Notes: generated from the letters alone by a model not told the origin. DNA of 64,000 bases from Pomphorhynchus laevis (GCA_012934845.2 WNNJ02000677.1:34599-98598); one strand, 5' to 3'. Shown: positions 1-12,075, counted from the stretch's first letter. Numbers and translations are program-made.

Positions 1-166
1 GAATTAGGTAATTAGGGTGTTGTTTTGTGTCAGCTTATTTATTAATCAAAGGTATGATATTATTATTTTTAATATATATTAAATATTTAGTAAAAAACGT
101 TTATAATATTTTATAAATGTATTTGCTTTAAAATATCATTTTTACCTTCTACATATTTATTTATAG

Positions 167-296
167 ATTTCGAAAACTGTGTTTTAAATGCATATCATCC
201 AAATGGTTCGGCAATTCTTTATTAATTTGCATTCTGATTTCAAGTGCCACACTTTGTGCTGAAGATCCTTTAGGACGAGAATCAAGAACCACAAAA
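167..296 (+). CDS. Cav1: Cav1 exon, segment IIIS1
   Basis: Preceded by a TTTATAG acceptor and followed by a GTATG donor. The first base completes a codon from an upstream exon, then 43 codons read FRKLCFKC, then WFGNSLLICILISS, then LCAEDPLGRES, the IIIS1 helix and its AEDP motif as in other Cav1 channels. Ends in phase 0. This is the first exon in the window. Confidence 0.88.
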
Positions 297-484
297 GTAT
301 GATTAACCTTTCTGTAGTTAAATGTTTTTAACTAAAAATAAAAAAGGAAAATAAGGCATCTTTAAATATTTTTCTGTGAAACTTAATTCAAGGCCAGAAA
401 TCTTACCTTAAATTGATTATCATAAACATTAAAATATATGATTTCATTTAGATTGTTCTTTAAATTATATATAACATCAAGCCT

Positions 485-2260
485 TGCTCAGGTAGACTCA
501 TCATAAGCAACTTAAACACGGCATGTGAAAAATTGGCTAAACATCTCTACAATAAATTTCTTCTAATCTTAAAGCAGTGCACATTATATCTAGAGAGTAC
601 TGATCACTTCATTAAACACTTTGAGAACGTGAAGATGCACATAACGGACAACATTTTAATGTGCACACTTGATTTTGAGTCACTCTACACGTCCATACAT
701 ATTGATAAAGGCATTAGATCAATTGTTATATTACGTAATGATAATTGGGAAGAGACTGAAATAAACAAAACTGCACGTGTTGAAGTAAATATAAGATCCA
801 ACAATTCCTATAAACTGTATTGCTGGTTAAGATATATCGATGATATTTTTGCTATCTGGACTCATATAAGAGAACGGTTTGATGGATTCATCGATAGACT
901 CAACAGAGCTAGTGAACTTCGATTCACCGAGCAAAATGCAGATACAGTAATCTTTCTAGACAGAAATATGTATAGACCTGAATACAATGTGGCAAACCAA
1001 ATTACACAAAACATTTAGCGGTGTAAGTTCAATTTTGCATTTCGCTCATGTGTACCGGTCAAACGCATCGCAGTGAGTTTACACGAGATAGAAAGATTTT
1101 CTCTAAACAATCATAGTATTTCGAATGCATCAAAGCTCTAAGAAGCGAATTCATGGCTAGGGGACATCGGAAGTCTGTAATCGACAGGCAAATAAGGGAA
1201 GTCGGACAAATGTCTCGCAACGACTTAATTTCCAAAGGGGTCACAAATGAGTCTGAAAGCGAGATTTCATCATTTACGTTCCACCCAGCATTACGAGGGC
1301 TACAAGTAGACGTAAACGAGGCTTATTCAAATATTGACAAAAGTGTCGAAAAGTGGTTCCTGCGCCTAAAATTGCATTTCGTAGCCACACAACGCTAGAT
1401 ACGGTATAACACAGGTCTAAATTGGGTAACATAGAAGGGTCTAGCAGTCCTTGCAAAGACAAACGATGCAAGTGTTGCAGTGAAATGACAGAAGCCCAAA
1501 TACTGTATAACGCTGTATAAAGGGCAAATACCGTATAAAGGGCAAGTTTAATTGTAAACATAGGGCGGTAGTATATATGTAAGTGCTTAAATTGACCTAA
1601 TCACTACATATGACAGAAATAATGGGTAATGCATGTACGTGATCTCACTCGCCGTTCTTACAAGGCTCATAAACGTGAGAAAAATGACAGCGCAGCTAAA
1701 CATTGCATCAACTTTACCGAGAATTTAATAAAAAGCACGATAATCGAAGAGGATCTGCCAGATACAGCAACAAGAAAGAAACAGGAGTTATTCTGGATTG
1801 GGCGGACCATAGCCGACAAAGCGCTAAATACCGAGCATATTTTCCATCTGCCTTGAAAGTCGAACGAACTCAAAGTGTCCTAACACATGTACGTGCATAC
1901 AAAAATAAGTTCCGGTTATCACTTCCTGCTCGATGACGGCAGTAACACAACATATAAAAGTGTTCGTTATTTTATTATCGTAAATAATTGTAAAGTTAAC
2001 TGAAGAAGGCAATATCCAAAGCTTTGGGATAGTGCTAATAATAAATTTGTCATGTCTTTGACAGTTTTCGAATTATATATATTTATATATATTGTGCTCC
2101 GGGAGATAATAAGCGTCAGCCTCATAATTATAGATATTGCCAAAAACCGAAGTTCGATTACAAGTAGATCAGACTTCCTTATCATTCCTAAACGAGCTGA
2201 TGGTAACCGGCAGCACTCATCAGTAGGGTGAACTACCATAAGTCGTTTCGTCTGCCTTGT
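485..2260 (+). mobile_element. Degenerate Penelope-like element (RT and GIY-YIG remains)
   Basis: The + strand reads RLIISNLNTACEKLAKHL, LMCTLDFESLYTSIHID and WLRYIDDIFAIW, conserved motifs of a PLE reverse transcriptase, joined by an internal deletion. Next comes the Cys-rich connector (SSPCKDKRCKCCSEMTEAQI near 1440 to 1500). The C-terminal part of a GIY-YIG endonuclease follows (RDLTRRSYKAHKREKNDSAA, LFWIGRTIADKALN, 1630 to 1855). The tail from about 2000 on is related to the 380-bp units of the 50-54 kb array. Broken at several places. Confidence 0.85.
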
Positions 2261-2379
2261 GATATATTAAAAGGCATCTCCGAGAATTTGCTAACGTGGT
2301 AGCATGGGCCTAGTCTCTTTAAACTAACCATTGCGTTCCGGATCATCCTAATTTTATTCGACAAGATATTTCCTTGCTG

Positions 2380-2490
2380 TCGTTGCTTACTTTCTCTCAA
2401 GATTTCTCAAGTGGTCGTCTAGAAGTGACATGGGGACTGAGAGTCGTGAATCAAAGTCTAGTCTAACAAGCGATACCATTTAGTATAGTT
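2380..2490 (+). repeat. Single copy related to the 380-bp array unit
   Basis: The stretch around TGGTCGTCTAGAAGTGACAT and the following GAGAGTCGTGAATC closely matches units of the tandem array at 50.0-53.9 kb. An inverted partial unit (CACTCATCAGTAG near 2215) lies 170 bases upstream. This links the array to the PLE at 485-2260. Confidence 0.7.
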
Positions 2491-2599
2491 TCGGTCTCTA
2501 GGCCTTTATCATTGTAAGTTTTAATAACCAACAGATTTTAACTGGTTTAAATCTTTTGGTTATTAAAACTTACAATGATAAAGGCCTAGAGGCCGAAAC
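2488..2599. repeat. Palindrome of a PLE tail
   Basis: Left arm GTTTCGGTCTCTAGGCC and right arm GGCCTAGAGGCCGAAAC are inverted copies running to a short spacer near 2540. The + strand ends GGCC, TAGA, GGCC, GAAAC, GTC, a worn hammerhead-type tail. Confidence 0.75.
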
Positions 2600-2739
2600 G
2601 TCAAAATAAATCCTTGTTGTTTGTCCGGTGAAGAAATTTCTTCATCTTTACTATTGAGTACTCCTGTGTGAGTCCCGGACCTCAGTGAAAAACCAAGCTT
2701 TATACAAGCTACAAATATTTCTATATATATATATATATT

Positions 2740-2965
2740 ACACTTAAAAGATTTTACTACATTGTATTGACTTCGAAAGCTACGTCATGCAATTAGCATA
2801 TAGTGAATTCTTTCTGCTTTAATCTATATATAGTATGTTTTTCATGTGTATACACTGTATTGCTGCAACTGATGAGGCTACTCAACGCCGAGAAGGTATG
2901 GCGTCTTGCAGTGATGAAACTTGAAATTCTCTATATATAGAAAGAGGCAGATTAATCCCAGATCG
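2740..2965 (+). mobile_element. Short hammerhead-bearing element (type B), copy 1
   Basis: Homologous to 50995-51210 (minus) and 51290-51475 (plus): shared blocks are CGAAAGCTACGTCAT, CTTTCTGCTTTAATC and TATATATAG on both sides of a hammerhead-like motif. It has no coding capacity. It resembles a small non-autonomous retroelement with a ribozyme (retrozyme-like); this is inference from the ribozyme and the dispersed copies. Confidence 0.65.
2863..2911 (+). ncRNA. Degenerate hammerhead ribozyme motif
   Basis: CTGCAA, CTGATGAG, a GC-type helix II, then GAGAA where GAAAC is expected, a helix III hairpin, GTC and TTGCAG. CTGCAA and TTGCAG pair perfectly as stem I. The altered GAAAC box suggests it no longer cleaves. 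Confidence 0.6.
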
Positions 2966-3665
2966 CATAGCGATACGGCTTTATAGTCTTTACTAATGAA
3001 GCGGACATAATTGAGAATTGGAAACCAACACAGTCCATCAGCAATCAAATCTCTAGACCGGTTTCTGCTTATTGAGCTTTACCAGTAGGGTTCAGATTTT
3101 AAGAGTGTTTAGAGATTCTCCACCACAGTTTAGATGGGTTCATCACAAGGGCTATTGCTACAAGCCAATCTTCAAGTCCACGTGTGATCACAAAAGTAAT
3201 TCGTTATTATATTATATAAATATTATTGCAGCCTGATCCCGGATCGCAGAGCGATACGTCATTATAGTCGTTACTAATAAGTAAGCGGAGGAACCTGACT
3301 AACTGGGTATTGGAAACCATAATCAGTTATGTCTTTTTCCACGTTTTCTTATTAGTAACAACTATAATGTCGTATCGCTCTGCGATCAGGGGGCCTGCTG
3401 CAATAATATTTATATAATATAAATCCAAATTACTTTTGTGATCGCCTGTGGAATTGAAGATCATCTTGTAAGAATAATCTCTGTGATGAACCTTTCTAAA
3501 CTGTCCTGGAGGATCCATGAACACTCTTAAAATCTGAACTCTACTGATGAAGCTCCATAAGCAGAAACCGGTCTAGGGATTTGATTGTAGATATACTGAG
3601 ATGGTTTCCCAAACTCAGTTATGTCTGTTTCCCCTCGTTTACTTATTAGTAACGACTATATATAC
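2960..3665. mobile_element. Inverted-repeat element of two facing copies
   Basis: Blocks such as CGCAGAGCGATACG and TTAGTAA are found in both orientations around an axis near 3320 to 3350, giving arms of about 300 bases with spacers. The outer parts on each side hold a hammerhead-like motif (3051-3090 minus, degenerate; 3539-3578 plus, complete core). No protein is encoded. Confidence 0.65.
3539..3578 (+). ncRNA. Candidate hammerhead ribozyme
   Basis: CTCTA, CTGATGA, AGCTCCATAAGCA, GAAAC, CG, GTC, TAGGG. The outer CTCTA and TAGGG pair as stem I (one G-U), GCT and AGC pair in stem II, and stem III is minimal, as reported for PLE-borne hammerheads. The first stem II pair is an A-A mismatch, which lowers the chance of activity. 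Confidence 0.55.
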
Positions 3666-6108
3666 TATTTCCTTTATCCAGTTCAATAAACAAAAGTCTA
3701 GCAATTAACGCATAATATTCTACAAGAAACAATCGCAGTATTTTTTAATTGGCATATTTCAACTCTATTTGCATATTTTAATAATATTTTGTTTCGTTAA
3801 CATTTTTAACTAGAAACTGAAAATTACTTTTAAAATAAAAAAAATTATTTCTTTGCGTTCTCAAATGAGAATAAATTACTAATTTTAAAATTTGTTATTA
3901 TATTCATTGATTTTCCTTCAAATTGACTCGGAGGTACAGTAATTCTGTTTTTAAATCATTCTTACTTTGCAATCATGTTAGTCAATAGGAATACAAATTA
4001 ATCAATTTAGAATTTTTCAATTTTATTTCAGTTTGTTCAATTTTAGGCTTTATCAATTATTGACTATTTCTTCACAGCTGTTTTTACGATTGAGATAATC
4101 TTAAAGGTAAAACAAAATTCAATTTACTTTTTTCATTTTAATTCGATGGGCAATGCAAATTTACGCTTTAAATCTGTTTAAGTTATAAGCTCTTATATGT
4201 ATACATATTTTGATTGCATAAATCACTGTTAGATTTAGTTTCAATCATAGAAAATTTCTATTTTCAGTTCACATAATACAGGTTAGAATTTCAATGCCAC
4301 AGAAAGTATTTCCTAACTATAAGTAACACGATATTTCTTTAATCGTTGTCGTAGTAGAAATTGTAGAAATTGCTATTTTTCGTAGTTTTTGCAAATTTTC
4401 ATATTTGCTAGAGTATAGGATTTACCATATGTGTAAATATATTATTTAGCCAAGATATAATGTAAATCCATTATTTAAACATATTTTATATTTTTATATA
4501 TTTTAAATACAAAATATTTCAAATATTAAAAGATGTTTAAATATATTTATATAAAGTGAAATCTAGTAGCAATTTATAAATATTACAAAAATTATAAAAC
4601 AATTATAAAAGTATAATTGTCTATATTTTTACATAAAGTGAAATATCAAATCAATTGATAGAAACGTAAATCAATTTATTATGTCTTCTCAATCTAGATT
4701 AAAATCTAAATACGACAATTTGTTTAATCAATTTATAATTTTATTATATTTATAAGCGTTCTACTTGGCTAGATAATTGATATATAAATCGGACAATTTA
4801 TAAAATAATATACTTTTTAATAACTAACAAGTATTAATTATTAATCTTAAAATAGTTAAATGTATGTGCATTTCTATTCTTTATTAACGCAATGTTGCAC
4901 AGTTTAATGGATTAAATGTGTGAAATGTCAGCAATAGCATTTGTATAATAAAAAATTTCAGATTTTGTCATTGAGAAAATTTTTGAATTTCTTTTAAGCT
5001 TAAATTATATTAACAAAAAATATTCACGCACAATTGAAATCGATTATTATTTATTAATATTGTATATTAGAGGATAGAAAAACTTTTTCTATATAAAAAA
5101 GCCTTTTTGATTGATTTATTTATTGATAACTAAACTTTAAAAATTCTTAATAAAGACACCATTTGATATTTCATAAACATATGCAATACGAACGAATTAT
5201 CGAACACGCAGTATTCCGATTTAAAAATTATAGTAAAAGCCACGTTGTCTTTATCTTTTAATCGTTTATACTACTGACAGGTTGTTGGCTATTCATTCAG
5301 TGATAAAAGACTTTTTGCATGATTCGAAAATTGATAGCTTTAAATTTCAACTATCGTCGTTATTTCCTATAATTTTACATTTTTGTGAATAAACTCCCTT
5401 ATACAGCACGTGGTCATAATTTCGATTTATAATATTTTTGACTGTTCTAGACTAATTTTGTGATCCGTGACCAAATAAAATCGAGAATAATAAAATATGA
5501 ATCTCAAAATTAGAAAGTAAAATTACTTTACATATATTTATTCTAAATTAATATATAATGATTTCAGCAGATTTATACAGTTATGTAAAAGAGTGAAACA
5601 TTTAAAATCAAACTAGTGTTTAAGAATTTACAATGTTACAAAATAAGTTCATTCGGAAGCAATATGTTTGGCAAAGAGTTGATATGGTGAGATAACGAAA
5701 CGTTGTCATACACCATAAACGCTGTGACATACCGCGTGACGATGATTATATTTACAACATTCACTGCAATCATTAGAAATTGTGCTTCTTTCAAAATTTA
5801 ATCAAATGCTGTTTACACTCTGATAAATTTGTGCTTTAGTTAAGGTGCAAGTGGACTTACAATTTTGAATTATTCAAAATTTAAACAAATAGCGCTATTT
5901 TGTTGTAGATTATTTGACCGACTTATGTAGAATAAGTGGATCAAATATGTAGAATACTACGTATTTGAATATGCTACATTAACTCAACAGATAAAGTTTT
6001 AACTTTCTGACAAAAATTCGGCTATTCTCATTGACTAATTACTAGAAAATGTTTTTCAGTTGCCTTAAAATTTTTAGATATCCAGATTGTCTCTACATTG
6101 CTTTTTAG
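3666..6108. other. Intronic AT-rich DNA
   Basis: Apart from the exon at 4047-4106, this is AT-rich intron sequence with A and T runs. I see no gene, RNA or recognisable element. Confidence 0.7.
4047..4106 (+). CDS. Cav1: Cav1 exon, segment IIIS2
   Basis: Twenty codons, phase 0 at both ends, between TTTTAG and GTAAAA. It reads ALSIIDYFFTAVFTIEIILK, the IIIS2 helix, matching the usual YFDYFFT..FTxEIxLK pattern. Confidence 0.93.
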
Positions 6109-6215
6109 GTAATTGCAAATGGCGTCATATTGCACAAAGGGGCATATTGTCGGAGTTTGTTCAACCTACTTGATCTCATAGTTGTCTGTATATCTTTTAT
6201 TTCAATTTTTCTCGG
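6109..6215 (+). CDS. Cav1: Cav1 exon, IIIS2-S3 loop and IIIS3
   Basis: Begins after TTTTTAG, reads VIANGVILHKGAYCRS then FNLLDLIVVCISFIS, the IIIS3 helix. It ends in phase 2 (GG) at a GTCAGA donor; the single base A at the start of the next exon completes the glycine codon. Confidence 0.92.
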
Positions 6216-7344
6216 GTCAGAATTTCTTGCGTGTATTATTTAATATCAAAGTATTGCATATTTAACTGTTGAGTTATTATTATCAATCTTTAATTGGTTA
6301 AATAATACGTACATTTTATTAGACTGACATTATTCAATCAAGATTGAATAATGCTAATTTTGATTAATACCGATCAAAATGTATATCACATATATATTAT
6401 ATATTTTTAAGATATTTAAGAAATATACAACTTAAAATACCTTAAATTGAAGGTTCCTGACTTCTGAGTAAATTGCTGCTTAAATCGTGTATTTTGAAAC
6501 CTGATCAGTCATTACCGAACGACTTCCGATTCTATATAAGCTCTGACTCACACTATGTCAATTATATCACTCCTAAATTATATCGAAAAGGAGCCTATAA
6601 AGGCGAAACAATGTCAACATGTCGGTGTAATAACAGACATGATGTGAGACTGCGCTTATGGAATTGGAAAGCTGTGCGAGATAATCCTGATCTAATTTCA
6701 ACATACAAAATCCACACAGTATGAATTTGAATAATATATAATCAGAATATACTATAGGAAGATCGCCGAATTACAAAAATGCACAGAAAATAAAAAAAAA
6801 TTTGAAATTTTCAAAAATGAAATTTGTACGCATTGTGTGAATGGTGAAATCAGACCAATATTATTTTGTCATAAACTATAATCTATATAAAACCAATATT
6901 CACAGATGCCAATTGTTTTAACGGAATATTTGTCTTTCTTTGTTTCAATAAAACCTTTTATGGTTTTTTCTAATTATGATGTTGTTAGGCTTATTACTAA
7001 AGACGAAAGACCTCGAATGATGCTTATCTGGTATTGAAAAGCTTATTACTAAGCATTGACTATGTGAATTTCTTTCAGCTTTTCTTAATATCCGTATAAT
7101 AATTTCGATATAAGCGATAATTGATCTAGGCATATGACAAACATAAATTCACACTATTGTAAATATTTTTAAAATTTTAAGCTAATTTTAGAGTTCAATC
7201 CACCGACAACTTTGTCAAGACTCAGTTAAATCTTTTCATTGCATATGGAAGATCATCTCCTACTTTTAAGTCGTAATGACGAAACGGAGCGGTAATCGTT
7301 GGGATTGATCGTTTCTACTTCATTCACAATATTTAGCAGCACTG
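6216..7344. other. Intronic DNA with one coding-like patch
   Basis: Mostly AT-rich. At 6473-6724 (+) an open frame of higher GC reads LRLWNWKAVRDNPDLIS near its end. I do not recognise it, and it does not fit the channel reading frame, which is already continuous across this intron. Confidence 0.5.
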
Positions 7345-7560
7345 ACAAATCAAATCAGCTAACTGAATCTACGTATTTAATATAATTATAAAATAAACAA
7401 AACATAATAATGCTAAATCAGAATTTAATAATTAAATAATAAAATAAATAATTGCTTTAAGATGTTTTATACTTTAAATCAAGTTAAAATAAAAAATTGA
7501 AATTTAAAATAAACGCCATTTTTATGAATTGACTAATAAATAACAGAGTAAAATAAAAGT
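7345..7560 (-). mobile_element. Tail fragment of group-2 PLE
   Basis: Starts AAATCAGCTAACTGA and continues with the same AT-rich tail that ends the RT-bearing copies at 23405-25210 and 42543-44100. It has no RT part. Oriented minus by comparison with those copies. Confidence 0.7.
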
Positions 7561-7805
7561 TATTTTTTGTAAAACGTTTTCCACGTTTTACTAATTGTCT
7601 TATAATGATGATTATCATTATAACGAAACTTGACTTGAAATAATATAATACGCGTTACTGGTAAAGTTTTGCATTTAATTTCGTTTACTAGTATAATATA
7701 AAAGGATTTTATCTAAAAAACATGTTACAGATTAATATTCTATCAAAAACAGCATGATCATGGGATTCACCATCTTAGACGTAATGTGTTTATATATTGA
7801 TTTAG

Positions 7806-7893
7806 AGATAATGCGGTGTCGGCCGTAAAAGTTCTAAGGGTACTGAAAGTACTTAGACCATTACGAGCAATTAACAGAGCAAAAGGACTAAAA
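7806..7893 (+). CDS. Cav1: Cav1 exon, IIIS4 voltage sensor
   Basis: One base plus 29 codons reading [16 protein letters not shown] then [13 protein letters not shown], the positively charged IIIS4 helix that senses voltage. [13 protein letters not shown] is nearly invariant in Cav1 and Cav2. The donor is GTCAGT. Confidence 0.96.
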
Positions 7894-7953
7894 GTCAGTA
7901 TTCTCAGCATTTAATATATTTTGATTATACGTTTACTTGTAAAATTTTATTAG

Positions 7954-8061
7954 CATGTCGTCCAATGCGTTGTTGTCGCAGTAAAAACAATCGGCAACAT
8001 CTTTCTTATTGCTGCCCTGTTAGAATTTATGTTTGCCTGTATTGGTGTCCAATTATTCAAG
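7954..8061 (+). CDS. Cav1: Cav1 exon, IIIS4-S5 linker and IIIS5
   Basis: Thirty-six codons in phase 0, starting [15 protein letters not shown] and ending [12 protein letters not shown], the IIIS5 helix. It sits only 60 bases after the previous exon. The acceptor is TTTTATTAG and the donor GTAATG. Confidence 0.96.
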
Positions 8062-9531
8062 GTAATGTTTGCTATCTGAAAAATTTGAAAGTTAGATACA
8101 TATCTTGAACAAGTACGTTTTCAAAATAATGAGAAAACGAGAGCATTTGATGATATATGTATTTAGAGTATATAATGCTTAGTATATTTATCTTTTGAAT
8201 AATCCCAAACAATAATAAATTTAGCTGTTATAACGTTATCGGTTAGTTTGAAAGTTTTAAGTGAATACATATAATAATTGTTTGGAAACTTAATTTGAAA
8301 ACAGTATAACGTTAATGATACCGATTTTTATTTAACGAATAAAACCTTTAAGAATTAAATTTCAGCTTGACGGGGTAAATTTAATTTTGCTAATTCATTA
8401 TTAAATTTGTAGTTGATTCTGAGAAATTTATAAATCAATAAATGTTTCCTCGACTTTTAACGGATTCGATAGTTGATTAAAGGCTAAATAAAAACTAAGT
8501 TTTACATTTTGGCGTCTGGTTTTTTAAACTAAAATAGTTTGATATTTGTTTAAAAAATAAGGATGTAAAGTTTCAAATCAGTAAGTCAAGAACCCATCCC
8601 AAATTATCTCGTAACGTCTATCTATTGTACATGCGGTTAATATCGACACTCTAGTCCAATACCAATTGTTCAATCATATATATTTCATTTTCTCTCTTTC
8701 GTTAGAATCATCGATATTTTTTATTATATTTGAAGCAGTCTGCGTTTTCAAGCATCAAGGGTGAGCGATAATTGTGTCTGATTTCCATTATGCTTTTTTA
8801 ATATCAGCGCATTTATTTGTAAAGTCGTCTTTGATGCTTGTATATTGAAATATACAAATGTTTTTAATCTTACCTTCTGTTATATAAATGAAACGATGAT
8901 CTGATTTGCTTTGGTCATTTTGCGAACATTACATTTTTGTATTTTTTCGTATTAAAATATTTATTCACTTAATACTTTGGCAGAAGCAGACATCCAAGCT
9001 CGGATACATACTTCTGACATTTACTCAGATGTTAGGAATGATAGTGATTGTATCGCATCTATTTGTCTAGTCCATCCGCTATGATAGCACGTCGTCATAA
9101 ATAACTTGATTTCCTATGGAATGAATATTATTGGTGACTCAATAATGTTATCATGTTTTTGTAGCAAATGTATATCCTATCAGTTGGAAATTCATCAGTT
9201 TATATCTTATCTTCAATTTACCAATCATAAATAAGGTAAAATGTTAATATACGTTGTTTAACAAATATAATTTATTAAGAGCTAAATTATACATTACAGT
9301 TTTATACACTGCAAGCATTCATGAGTACATAAAAATCGGAAAGTTTTTTAAGTTAGCTCCTAATGAAACTGGTATTTTATTATTATCAAAGACACTTTTT
9401 TCGGAAAATAAAAAATTGCTTTGAATTATATCTCAGTTATTATATGCCTTATCGAGCGACAAAATTTTATTAAAGTACACCTAGAAAATTAATTTTTAAA
9501 AGGCACTAATTAAACTAAAACTAACTTTAAG
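8062..9531. other. Intron between IIIS5 and pore exons
   Basis: AT-rich, with a less AT-biased patch around 8580-8670 that has no clear reading frame. I see nothing assignable. Confidence 0.6.
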
Positions 9532-9578
9532 GGAACATTTTACAAATGCAGTGATGCTTCTAAGCTAACGAGGGATGA
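9532..9578 (+). CDS. Cav1: Cav1 exon, start of repeat III pore turret
   Basis: Reads [15 protein letters not shown] and part of a Glu codon, corresponding to the conserved GKFYxCTD stretch after IIIS5. Ending at 9578 (donor GTGTAAGT) keeps frame with the next exon. The stronger-looking GTAAGT donor two bases later would not join in frame, so the end is uncertain by two bases. Confidence 0.8.
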
Positions 9579-9642
9579 GTGTAAGTAAGTTGCATATTGA
9601 CTTATCTATTTTCTTAAAGACATTTTATTTTGTCTTGTCAAG

Positions 9643-9783
9643 GGGATATTATCTCGTTGAAAATGCAAATGGTCCACCTGATCAACTTGAACGTGAATGG
9701 AAAAATCAAGATTTTAACTTTGACAATGTTTCTAAGGCATTACTTACACTTTTCGTGTTGACAACCTTAGAAGGTTGGCCAGG
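9643..9783 (+). CDS. Cav1: Cav1 exon, repeat III pore loop
   Basis: Reads [31 protein letters not shown] and [13 protein letters not shown]. The Glu of LEGWP is the repeat III member of the EEEE calcium-selectivity ring. Ends in phase 2 before GTAAAT; the first base of the next exon completes the glycine. Confidence 0.94.
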
Positions 9784-11046
9784 GTAAATTCAATAGTTGA
9801 TTACGATTAATCGTATTTGTATAGAAAATTTAAAAAATATATTAAAATTATTTATTATTAAAATATTCAAAATTATTAATTTTTGTTGTTTTAACAATCC
9901 GCTTTTCTGATCTATAACATAAAAAATTTCACCTTTTAAATCTATATTAATCTAGCCGATTAGATTACTAAATGCCAACTTATTACAATTCGCAGTTATT
10001 ATTAATGTTGATATTTGCGGATCGAAGTTACTCTTTGACTTGTTCATCCGCTACTCTCGGCGAATCAATGCATGTTAATGACGCTTACTTAATACAGTAT
10101 TCTGTTTTTCTTCTAAAACCTCTTCACGCCAATATCAGTTTCAAAATCACTTCAGTCCTTCTTTAAAAACTGTCGGCACATAAGTTTATCAGAACTTCAA
10201 CCACTTTTGGCTAACATTAAGCTGAATACAGACAAGCTTAAGAGATTTTTAAACTCTGAAATATCCAACGCAGTTACCGCATCGAAACCGCTACGGATTA
10301 AACCCAAACAATAATTCATTTTGGTGCCAAATGTTTAATTTGTAAAGTTGAAGTAGTTATTCCGCAAAAAGCAGAGATATTTGAACATATGTACGTTTGT
10401 GAACATTTATATTCATTGATTATGTATTTTACTATCAGTGCTCGTAAAAGAATAATTTTTACGCATAAGATACATTAAGGCATCATATTGAACAGAATTG
10501 ACAAATGATTTTGCAGATGTCAATTATACGATAAGAAACATCAAGTATAAATCTAATGTAACCGAATTCATTAACGTCACTATCTTAAGAAAAGTTTAAA
10601 TATATAAATTTGTTATTTTACGATATTTATTTTATTTTTATAAAATTTCACAAGAATGTGTTGACTTGAAAATAAAATTGATACCTTTATCGATGTTGTA
10701 TTTCATTCAGTAAATAAACAGTAGCTATCGTGAACAGGATTTTGGCTTTTACTTACATTTCGTAAAAGATTTTTTTGGAAGAAAACAAATAAAAAATTAA
10801 ATGCTTAATTAATTTGCTTTTAAGTCTTATATTGTAGATATTACGTAAATTTTCATTCAGTTGTAAAAATTACTTTTTGATGACTATAATATCCATTAAT
10901 TAAAAAATATGTAAAATAAATATATTTCCAAAATAAATATCCTACAATATATGTGTAGTAATCGCTGCTGACTTTGCAAAACGCAATCTGCGCTTTAAAA
11001 AAGCTATTTAGTAAATTTTCTAATTTTGTACCAAGTTTTCGTTAAG
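9784..11046. other. Intron with a short coding-like patch
   Basis: Positions about 10165-10314 (+) read CRHISLSELQPLLANIKLN, TDKLKRFLNSEISNAV and ASKPLRIKPKQ before a stop. It is unlike the AT-rich flanks but not recognised; probably a relic of a mobile element. The rest is featureless. Confidence 0.4.
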
Positions 11047-11248
11047 AATGCTTCACGTTGCAATGGATTCGAATGAGCAAAACAAAGGACCGATTGTAAA
11101 TTCTAGGCCCGGTGTAGCAATATATTTTATTGCTTTTATTATCGTGATTGTATTCTACATTGTGAATATCTTTGTTGGTTTCGTCATTGTCACTTTTCAA
11201 AATGAAGGAGAACGAGACTATCGTAACTGTGAACTTGACAAAAATCAG
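11047..11248 (+). CDS. Cav1: Cav1 exon, IIIS6 and start of III-IV linker
   Basis: Reads [18 protein letters not shown], then the IIIS6 helix ending [19 protein letters not shown] and NCELDKNQ. The inner pore helix and linker are well conserved. At the position of the dihydropyridine-binding tyrosine of vertebrate IIIS6 there seems to be a phenylalanine. Ends in phase 0 at GTAAAT. Confidence 0.95.
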
Positions 11249-12075
11249 GTAAATTTATAAATTGTTTAAATATAGTTAGGAATTTCTTATATTTAAATTT
11301 ATAATTAATCAATTATATATTGATTAATTATAATTATGATTAATTATGATTAATTATAATTTATTATGATTGGTAAATTATAACGTTTCCCCTTGGTTTT
11401 TCAAAAAATTCACAGTGTCTGCTCTGGTACAATGTAATATCCTTGCTTCCTCGAAGGTTCGAAAAGTCATTAAGTCCTTGAGAGAGCCCTAATAACAATT
11501 ATTAATTATTCATAATTATTTGTAGTTATTTGATTATTTTATTTTTTAATTTATATATAATGTAAAATACATATATTCAGTTAGCTAATCTGATTTATAT
11601 TTAGAATATAAGCTTGTTTATATTTATAGTTTATATTAGGTTATTTTCATATTAGAATAATCTCTATAACCCATTTTATGCTTTGTAAAAGGCGATATGC
11701 TTATGTCATCATTTTTTTGCTTTTCTACGAAATCTATTTGTTTAAATTAATGAATAAATTTGCATTATTTTACCGCTTAATAATCATACGCTAATCAGGC
11801 ACGGAATTTATCAAAACACAATCGTAATAAATATTTTGAAATTGATTACTTGATATATGTCTATATTATATCATTCATAATAATTTATTTAACAATTGTA
11901 TTTCACGATAAATTATTAATTAACATTTTCAAATGTAAATTAATTTACCGTATTCTGTTTAAGGCATTTTGCCAAATCGTATTCGCTTTGATCTATATGT
12001 GTGTGTTTATATTTCTATTTCCTCAAAGTGACAGAACATTTTATAATAAAAATTTATTATGCTTTTTCATTGTAG
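11249..12075. other. Intron with AT repeats
   Basis: Holds imperfect TTAATTATGA-type repeats near 11300-11360; otherwise AT-rich intron without features. Confidence 0.6.

Noticed and set aside
2041-2100. Possible long terminal repeats of a retrovirus-like element around the first PLE
   Set aside because: No LTR-type ends or gag, protease or integrase motifs. RT and GIY-YIG motifs fit a Penelope-like element.
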